NCBI GenBank assembly: GCA_963704355.1
Contig: OY969891.1
Coordinates: forward strand, 3,410,001-3,474,000
Direction of reading: 5' to 3'
DNA length: 64,000 nucleotides
Source of the DNA: Bog-473 sp963704355
Lineage (GTDB): Bacteria > Actinomycetota > Acidimicrobiia > Acidimicrobiales > RAAP-2
The translations under genes and the position numbers were made by a program. The notes below the pieces were generated by a model. The model did no database searches and had not been told where the DNA came from. It saw only the letters and a list, made by a program, of their open reading frames with translations. Shown here in pieces: positions 58,541 through 64,000 of the stretch; positions within the stretch are counted from its first letter, which is position 1, and every line of letters starts with the position of its first letter.

Positions 58541-59258
58541 TCGTGCTGCAGATGGGACTGGATGTGTCGCGAGAACGAGGAACGGGCCCGGGAGCGTCCA
58601 CGCGCAGGGCCAGGATGCCGGGCAGGACGAAGGCGCGGACGAGGGCCCGCGTCGCCCGCGGGTCTCTCAGGTCGGTTGCCGTCGTCTGGTCGGAGCAATA
58701 AGCGAGGACGATGCGCACGGCCCACTCGGCGGCGCGCGACGCCTGCTCGGGCTCGAGCCAACGGCCGAAGAACGGTGCCGCCAGGTCGCCGGCAACGAGG
58801 AGGACACGGTCGAGCTCGGCGAAGGTGAGATAGGGCAGGACGGCGCCGGGCTCGTACGCCAACAGGTAGGACAGCGCGGCGTGCGAGCGCAACTGGCGAG
58901 CCGCTTCGACGATGCCCGCCACGAGCACGTCCTCGAGATCGGCCGCCTCTCCCATGGCGACGGCCAACGATGAGAAGAGCCGGGCCACCTCGGTCTCGAC
59001 GACGGCGGCGAGGATGTCCTCCTTGCCCCGAGGGAAGGCCCGGTAGGCGGTGGCCCGGGACAGCCCGGCCTCCCGGGCGATCTCGTCCACCGTGGTCTTG
59101 GCGATCCCTTGCCGGGCCAAGCATCGCAACGCCCCGTCGACCAGACGGACCCTCGTCGATGACCGGTCGTCAGCGCCCAGATGCCGGACGACCCTGTCCT
59201 TGCCTCCGGTCAGTGTCCCCGGGAGCCCCCGATCCGGCCTTGCGGCTGTCACACCCAC
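58530..59258 (-). CDS. TetR-family transcriptional regulator
   Basis: 242 residues. The helix-turn-helix is in GIAKTTVDEIAREAGLSRAT followed by AYRAFPRGKEDILAAVV, the family signature. The ligand domain is all helical. The start is GTG 59258, although conserved sequence begins only about residue 32, so a later GTG (VVRHLGADD) is possible. An inverted repeat lies four bases upstream of the start, suggesting autoregulation. It sits between the rhomboid and ferritin-like genes. Confidence 0.88.
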   Translation of the reverse strand: MGVTAARPDRGLPGTLTGGKDRVVRHLGADDRSSTRVRLVDGALRCLARQGIAKTTVDEIAREAGLSRATAYRAFPRGKEDILAAVVETEVARLFSSLAVAMGEAADLEDVLVAGIVEAARQLRSHAALSYLLAYEPGAVLPYLTFAELDRVLLVAGDLAAPFFGRWLEPEQASRAAEWAVRIVLAYCSDQTTATDLRDPRATRALVRAFVLPGILALRVDAPGPVPRSRDTSSPICSTTDQ

Positions 59259-59261
59259 TTG

Positions 59262-59288
59262 TGAAACAGTATGTCGATTTTTGTCTCA
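59262..59288. promoter_or_regulatory. Putative TetR operator
   Basis: TGAAACA at 59262-59268 faces TGTCTCA at 59282-59288, an imperfect inverted repeat of TGAxACA type with 13 bases between, typical in spacing for TetR dimers. It is directly upstream of the TetR gene. Confidence 0.45.
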
Positions 59289-59301
59289 GTGTCAACCAGG
59301 G

Positions 59302-60192
59302 TCAACTCAGGTTGACGTGGCCGGGAGCGATGGAGGTGAGCAGGAGCACCAGCACCGCGAGCACCACCGCGCTGCCCCCGATCGTGACGGCCAGCGCCGC
59401 CGTGCGGTCGCGCAGGCCGCCGGCGTAGTCGTAGACGAAGGCGAGGAGGGCCCCGGTGGCCACGCCACCCAGGTGGGCGCGCCAGTCGATGCCACCGGTG
59501 AAGCCGATGGCCAGGTTGAGGACCAGCAGGGCAACGACCGGCGCGATGGGGAGGCGTCGCCGCAGACCGATGACCACGTAGGCCCCGAGCACCCCCATGA
59601 TCGCCCCGGAGGCGCCGAGCCCGAGGATGTTGGCGGGGCTCAGCAGATACGAGCAGACGCTCCCCCCGAGGCCGGCGATCAGATAGAGGGCGAGGAAGCG
59701 CACCCGGCCGAGGAGCACCTCGACGGCCGGGCCCACGATCAGCAGCGCGATCATGTTGAAGAGGATGTGCTGGAAGTTGGCGTGCAGGAACATGGCCGTA
59801 AAGGCCCGGTAGTACTGGTGCAGATAGTGCATCTCGTTCGGTTGCAGCGCGTAGCGGTCGATCACCGCGGCGTCGTTACCGAAGCGTTCGAGGAAGAACA
59901 CGATCACGTTGGCCGCGATGATCGCGAGCACAAGGGGCGTTGGGTTGGTCGAGCCGACCACGCCGGTGCGTCCCGGTCCTGTGTGGGTGAACGCAGGGAC
60001 GTGGCGCGAGCGCTTGGCCCCCTCGGAGGTGCACGCGGGACACTGCCAACCGACACGCGCCTCCACCATGCAGTCGGTGCAGATGGGCTTGTCGCAGTGC
60101 GCGCAAGTGACTGAGGCCGCCCGCTCGGGGTGGCGATAGCACGGTGGCGTCCGCGCCGGCTCCGGCGCGGGTTGGGACGCCGGACCGCTCAC
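59302..60192 (-). CDS. Rhomboid-family intramembrane protease with N-terminal zinc finger
   Basis: 296 residues from GTG 60192, overlapping the upstream tetR stop in GTGA. Residues about 18-55 form a B-box-like zinc finger (CYRHPERAASVTCAHCDKPI, then CTDC, CPAC). The rhomboid domain follows: FLHANFQHILFNMIALLIVG (HxxxN), LGLGASGAIMGVLGAYVVIG with the Ser nucleophile, and WRAHLGGVATGALLAF with the catalytic His. It cleaves membrane proteins within the bilayer. The long frame upstream of 60192 is not coding. Confidence 0.92.
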   Translation of the reverse strand: MSGPASQPAPEPARTPPCYRHPERAASVTCAHCDKPICTDCMVEARVGWQCPACTSEGAKRSRHVPAFTHTGPGRTGVVGSTNPTPLVLAIIAANVIVFFLERFGNDAAVIDRYALQPNEMHYLHQYYRAFTAMFLHANFQHILFNMIALLIVGPAVEVLLGRVRFLALYLIAGLGGSVCSYLLSPANILGLGASGAIMGVLGAYVVIGLRRRLPIAPVVALLVLNLAIGFTGGIDWRAHLGGVATGALLAFVYDYAGGLRDRTAALAVTIGGSAVVLAVLVLLLTSIAPGHVNLS

Positions 60193-60749
60193 CGGATGCC
60201 GGCCAGGAGCTCGGAGCGGACGAGTAGCGCCACCTGCTCCGGGTCGCTCAGGTCCCAACGTCCCGGCGAGGCGATGTAGGAGAGCACCATCCGGGCCAGG
60301 AACTCGGCCGCGACGTCGAGCTCGGGCCCTTCCGCCATCCCGTGGCGCACGAGATAGGGCGAGAGGAACGCCGCCACGAGGGCCTCGGTCTGGTCGGACT
60401 CGGTGGTGAGGCGCGGCAGCAGGATCTCGGGCTCGGTCACCAAGATGCGCTGGAGGACCTCGTGTTCGAGCACGGCACGGTGCGCGAACATCAACCCGCG
60501 CTCCATCACCTCCTCCAGGGTTCCGGCGTCGGAGACCTCTTGGTAGAGGCGGAGGAAGAAGCGGGAGAACTCCCACCCCACGACCGCCGAAATGAGCTCG
60601 TCGCGCCCGCCGGGGAAGTAGCGGTACACCGTCGCCCGTGAGACGCCCGCCTCGCGCGCCGCGTCCTCGACCGTTGTCTTGGCCAGGCCCCACCGCGCCA
60701 CGCAGTCGTAGGTCGCCTGAAGGAGCCGCTCCCTGACCTCGGGGTTCAC
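60189..60749 (-). CDS. TetR-family transcriptional regulator
   Basis: 186 residues. LAKTTVEDAAREAGVSRATV followed by YRYFPGGRDELISAVVG is the helix-turn-helix. It starts at GTG 60749 in GTGA overlap with the dapB stop, and its stop overlaps the rhomboid start, so it is embedded in a dapB-tetR-rhomboid transcript. It resembles the TetR at 58530 in the DNA-binding part, suggesting paralogy. The ligand is unknown. Confidence 0.9.
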   Translation of the reverse strand: MNPEVRERLLQATYDCVARWGLAKTTVEDAAREAGVSRATVYRYFPGGRDELISAVVGWEFSRFFLRLYQEVSDAGTLEEVMERGLMFAHRAVLEHEVLQRILVTEPEILLPRLTTESDQTEALVAAFLSPYLVRHGMAEGPELDVAAEFLARMVLSYIASPGRWDLSDPEQVALLVRSELLAGIR

Positions 60750-61531
60750 AGTCCCAGCAACGCCTCGAGGCCGACGGTGAGGCCGGGGCGGTCAGCCACC
60801 GCTCGCACGGCCAGCAGGACGCCCGGCATGAACGAGACCCGGTCGTAGGAATCGTGGCGGATGCTCAGGCTCTGGCCCGGGGCGCCGAAGATGACCTCTT
60901 CGTGCGCCACCAGGCCCGGGAGCCGGACCGAGTGCAGGTGGACCCCGCCCGTGCTCTCCGCGCCTCGTGCCCCGGGCAGCACGAAGTCCTTCGTCGGGTC
61001 GGGAGGCAGCGGGCCACGCCCGGCTGATCGCCGGGCCTCCTCGATGCCCCGGGCGGTCTGGAGCGCCGTCGCCGACGGCGCGTCGCGCTTGGCGTCGTGG
61101 TGCAGCTCGATCACCTCGACCCCGTCCATGTGCGGGGCGGCCAGGCGGCTGAAGTGCATGAGCAGGACGGCGCCGATGGCGAAGTTCGCCGCAACGATGG
61201 CATTGGCGCCCGAGCCCTCGAAGTGCCGGCGCACCGCGAGCAGGTCCGCGTCGGTGAGCCCGCTCGTGCCGATGACCGCGTGCACCTTCTGCTGGACGTA
61301 GTGGGGCACGTTGTGCCGCACCGCATCGGCGATGGTGAAGTCGACGACGACCTCGGCCCCCAGGTCGGAGAGGGCATTGACCTCTCCCACGATGATCCGT
61401 CCACACGCGTCGCCCCCGACGTGGGCGGGATCGACCGCCGCCACGAGCTCGAGGTCGGCCGCTCCCTGCACGGCGCGACACACTTCCTGGCCCATGCGGC
61501 CGCCGGCGCCGACGACACCGACCGTCACCAT
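60746..61531 (-). CDS. dapB: 4-hydroxy-tetrahydrodipicolinate reductase DapB
   Basis: 261 residues. TVGVVGAGGRMGQEVCRAVQ is the NAD(P)H Rossmann motif, VVDFTIADAVRHNVPHYVQQ and VIGTSGLTDADLLAVRR the middle region, VEVIELHHDAKRDAPSATAL the catalytic ELHHxxKxDAPSGTA box (with SATA), and YDRVSFMPGVLLAVRAV the C-terminal helix. It makes tetrahydrodipicolinate from the DapA product. Confidence 0.94.
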   Translation of the reverse strand: MVTVGVVGAGGRMGQEVCRAVQGAADLELVAAVDPAHVGGDACGRIIVGEVNALSDLGAEVVVDFTIADAVRHNVPHYVQQKVHAVIGTSGLTDADLLAVRRHFEGSGANAIVAANFAIGAVLLMHFSRLAAPHMDGVEVIELHHDAKRDAPSATALQTARGIEEARRSAGRGPLPPDPTKDFVLPGARGAESTGGVHLHSVRLPGLVAHEEVIFGAPGQSLSIRHDSYDRVSFMPGVLLAVRAVADRPGLTVGLEALLGL

Positions 61532-61540
61532 GGCCCGAGG

Positions 61541-62803
61541 CTACCGGGCAGCCATGGCGGGCAGATGGGACTGGAAGCCGTCCTCGTCGAAGGGTCCCAC
61601 CGCGCTCATGGTGCGCGGCGCCTGTGCCAGCTGGGCCGCGACATCGAGCACCTGCGCGCGGTCGATGGCCTCGATCTTGGCGATCACGTCGTCCACCGTG
61701 AGCACCTCGCCGTGCAGGAGCATGGCGGCGCCGATGCGGCTCATCCGCGCGCCCGAGTCCTCGCCCGAGAGCAGCATCTCGGCGCGTAGGTTGCCCTTGG
61801 CCACGGCCAGCTCCCGCTCGGTCACGCCGTCGGTGGCCAGGTGCTCCAGTTCGTCGTTGACGATGCGCAGCACTTCGCTCACGTGCTCGGGCGCCGTGCC
61901 CACCACGATGGCCAATGATCCGGCGTCCTGGTAGGCAGCGCGTTCGGACCACACCGAGTAGGCCAGGCCGCGCTGCTCGCGCACCTTCTGGAACAGGCGG
62001 CTCGAGAGCCCGCCCCCGAGCACGTGGTTGAGCACCGCCAGCGCCCAGCGGCGCTCGTCGAAGCGCGACACCGAGCGGGCGCCGTAGACGAGGTGCGCCT
62101 GCTCCGTGGACCGCTGCACCACGTCGAGGCCCACCACGTCGGATCCGGGTTCGGTACGCGGCGGGATCGCTCCCCCGCGCACCCCGGCGAAGCGGCGCTC
62201 GAGGTCCGCCGCGACCTCCTCGTGGCAGCAGTCGCCGGCGACCGAGACCACCATGTTGGCGGGCCGGTAGTGCTCCGCGAAGAAGACGGCGATGTCGTCG
62301 CGAGTGATGCGCTGCACCGTTGCCGCCGTCCCGAGCGTGTCGCGCCCGAGGGGGTGGTCGGGGAAGAGGGCCGACTGCCAGCGCTCGGCTGCCAGGTCCG
62401 CCGGCTCGTCCGCGTGCATCAGGATCTCGTCGAGGATCACGGTGCGCTCGGCCTCGATGTCCTCGGGCCGCAGCGCGGGCTCCCACATGATGTCGCTCAG
62501 GATGTCGAGGCCGAGGCCGAGGTCATCCGAGAGGAGCCGCACGTAGAACGTCGTGTACTCCTTGGTGGTGAAGGCGTTGCAGTCGCCCCCCACCTCGTCG
62601 AGCGCCTCGGCAATGGCAGCGGCCGACCGCCGGTCCGTGCCCTTGAAGAGGAGGTGCTCGAGGAAGTGCGAGGCCCCGGCCAGCCCGGGGGGCTCGTCAC
62701 GCGACCCGGTGCCGACCCAATAGGCGACCGCCACCGACCGGACGTCCGCCATGGTCTCGGTGACCAGGCGGATGCCGCTCGGCAGGACCGATGTCTCGAT
62801 CAA
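61541..62803 (-). CDS. M16-family zinc metallopeptidase
   Basis: 420 residues. GASHFLEHLLFKGTDRR carries the inverted zinc motif HxxEH with the third ligand Glu further on (ALDEVGGDCNAFTTKEYTTF). The second half is the inactive partner domain typical of M16 (LNHVLGGGLSSRLFQKVREQ). The gene follows pnp with a TTGA overlap and precedes dapB by nine bases, an arrangement common in actinobacteria. The substrates are probably short peptides. Confidence 0.93.
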   Translation of the reverse strand: MIETSVLPSGIRLVTETMADVRSVAVAYWVGTGSRDEPPGLAGASHFLEHLLFKGTDRRSAAAIAEALDEVGGDCNAFTTKEYTTFYVRLLSDDLGLGLDILSDIMWEPALRPEDIEAERTVILDEILMHADEPADLAAERWQSALFPDHPLGRDTLGTAATVQRITRDDIAVFFAEHYRPANMVVSVAGDCCHEEVAADLERRFAGVRGGAIPPRTEPGSDVVGLDVVQRSTEQAHLVYGARSVSRFDERRWALAVLNHVLGGGLSSRLFQKVREQRGLAYSVWSERAAYQDAGSLAIVVGTAPEHVSEVLRIVNDELEHLATDGVTERELAVAKGNLRAEMLLSGEDSGARMSRIGAAMLLHGEVLTVDDVIAKIEAIDRAQVLDVAAQLAQAPRTMSAVGPFDEDGFQSHLPAMAAR

Positions 62804-64000
62804 CGACGGCGGGAACGGCCGCGCGAGGGCCGGCGGTCGCGATCGCTTCCGCCGCGTCCACTCTCGGCCTCGACGGCGCCGGGCCCGAGGTCGCCCAGGT
62901 CCGCCACCAGCTCGGCCTCGAACGCGTCCTCGAAGGAAGGCACCGAATCACCCGATCGTGCAGCGGCCGGGGCCGGGGCCGGGGCGCTGTCACGGTTGGC
63001 GCGGTCCCCGTTGCCCGCAGCGTCGGACGCCACCGCGGGCGCCGAGGCCAGGGACAGGGATACCTTGCCCTGTGGGTCGATGTCGTCCACCCGCACCTCG
63101 ATCGGCTGGCCGAGGCTGAGGACGTCCTCCACGTTGTTGATGCGCTTGCCGCCGGCCAGCGGGGAGAGCTTCGAGATGTGCAGCAGGCCGTCGCGGCCCG
63201 GCAGCACGTTCACGAAGGCCCCGAACTTGGTGATGTTGACCACTTTGCCGTCGTAGACGGCTCCCACGTCGGCTGTCGGCGGGTCCAGGATCAGCGAGAT
63301 GCGGCGACGGGCCTCCTCGACGGCGTTGCTGTCCTTGGCCCCGATGGTCACCGTGCCGACGACGCCGTCGTCGTCCACCGCGATGTCCGCGCCGGTCTCC
63401 TGCTGCAAGGTGTTGATGACCTTGCCCTTGGGACCGATGACTTCGCCGATCTTGTCGATCGGGATCTCCATCGACACGATCTTCGGCGCGCTGGTCGCCA
63501 CGTGGGCTCGGGGCTCGGCGATGGCCCCCGCCATCACGTCGAGGATGATGAGGCGCGCCTCTTTGGCCTGCAGCAGCGCCTTGGCCAGCACGTCGGCGGG
63601 CAATCCGTCGATCTTCGTGTCCAGCTGCAGTGCGGTCACCGCCTCGGCCGTGCCCGCCACCTTGAAGTCCATATCGCCGAAGGCGTCCTCGGAGCCGAGG
63701 ATGTCCGTCAGGGTCACGTAGGTCCCCTCGTCGTAGACGAGGCCCATGGCGATCCCGGCCACCGGGGCCTTGATGGGCACGCCGGCGGCCATCAACGACA
63801 GCGTGGATCCGCAGACCGACGCCATCGACGTCGACCCGTTCGAGGCGAGCACGTCGGACACCACCCGGATGGCGTAGGGGAACTGCTCCTCGCTCGGGAC
63901 CACCGGCAGCAACGCCCGCTCGGCCAGCAGCCCGTGGCCGATCTCGCGGCGCTTCGGGCCCCGCATGAAGCCGGTCTCGCCCGTCGAGAACGGCGGGAAG
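62800..64000 (-). CDS. pnp: Polyribonucleotide nucleotidyltransferase PNPase (5' end outside window)
   Basis: The frame is open to the right window edge and begins FPPFSTGETGFMRGPKRREI, inside the second half of the enzyme. It includes the second RNase PH core (RVVSDVLASNGSTSMASVCG, GIAMGLVYDEGTYVTLTDIL), a KH domain (VIGPKGKVINTLQQETGADI) and an S1 domain (GAVYDGKVVNITKFGAFVNV, DGLLHISKLSP). The C-terminal tail is Ala-rich and then basic. It degrades RNA phosphorolytically, acting beside RNase J encoded in the same region. Confidence 0.95.
   Translation of the reverse strand, partial: FPPFSTGETGFMRGPKRREIGHGLLAERALLPVVPSEEQFPYAIRVVSDVLASNGSTSMASVCGSTLSLMAAGVPIKAPVAGIAMGLVYDEGTYVTLTDILGSEDAFGDMDFKVAGTAEAVTALQLDTKIDGLPADVLAKALLQAKEARLIILDVMAGAIAEPRAHVATSAPKIVSMEIPIDKIGEVIGPKGKVINTLQQETGADIAVDDDGVVGTVTIGAKDSNAVEEARRRISLILDPPTADVGAVYDGKVVNITKFGAFVNVLPGRDGLLHISKLSPLAGGKRINNVEDVLSLGQPIEVRVDDIDPQGKVSLSLASAPAVASDAAGNGDRANRDSAPAPAPAAARSGDSVPSFEDAFEAELVADLGDLGPGAVEAESGRGGSDRDRRPSRGRSRRR

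Overview
The window is about 64 kb of high-GC DNA with dense, short-spaced genes. Many genes start with GTG or TTG, neighbours often overlap by four bases, and several -10-like hexamers sit only 6-9 bases before the start codon (leaderless style). With SOS boxes of the CGAAC-N4-GTTCG type, a class E sortase, an Rv2578c-type radical SAM protein and a LysM gene divergent from lexA, this points to an actinobacterium. A deep-branching, soil- or water-type lineage such as Acidimicrobiia is my inference from protein style only.

Left part, about 1-20.8 kb, is accessory. It holds a cut-off enoyl-CoA hydratase and a cytochrome P450; two insertion sequences (IS1380-like, 2.5-4.1 kb; IS3-like, 4.4-6.0 kb); a zinc-ribbon/SHOCT protein; a stand-alone double ClpC N-domain protein; methyltransferases; an ArsR-controlled membrane operon with a perfect palindromic operator; a HicAB toxin-antitoxin pair with two tandem operators; an orphan sugar-type binding protein; and a MerR-PP2C phosphatase fusion. 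It ends in a decayed double integration at tRNA-Cys. There, two integrase remnants are each followed by a pair of octamers spaced 11 bp and then a 43-bp copy of the tRNA 3' half. The 2.4-kb island between the two copies carries three genes of unknown function, two of them a leaderless bicistron.

From 20.8 kb on the content is mostly chromosomal core. It starts with glnD, an L,D-transpeptidase and a sortase (cell surface), then dinB, a PIG-L deacetylase and nrdR. The lexA/LysM pair follows with five SOS boxes, then an Fpg/Nei glycosylase and an ECF sigma/anti-sigma pair whose anti-sigma gene is frameshifted as read.

From 36.6 to 64 kb nearly everything is on the minus strand. Two tightly overlapping runs carry the complete succinylase lysine/diaminopimelate branch after dihydrodipicolinate: miaB-miaA-dapF-hflX-dapC-dapD-dapE, and pnp-M16 peptidase-dapB-tetR-rhomboid-tetR-ferritin-like-dapA-rnj. 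Between them lie thrB, a D,D-carboxypeptidase and ftsK. A sixth SOS box lies between ftsK and the divergent radical SAM gene. Diaminopimelate synthesis, D,D-carboxypeptidase, L,D-transpeptidase, sortase and FtsK fit together as cell-wall and division functions. LexA appears to control the LysM division-inhibitor candidate, itself, and the ftsK/radical SAM junction.

Three related about 35-bp repeats sit in convergent gene junctions. No CRISPR array or rRNA gene was seen.
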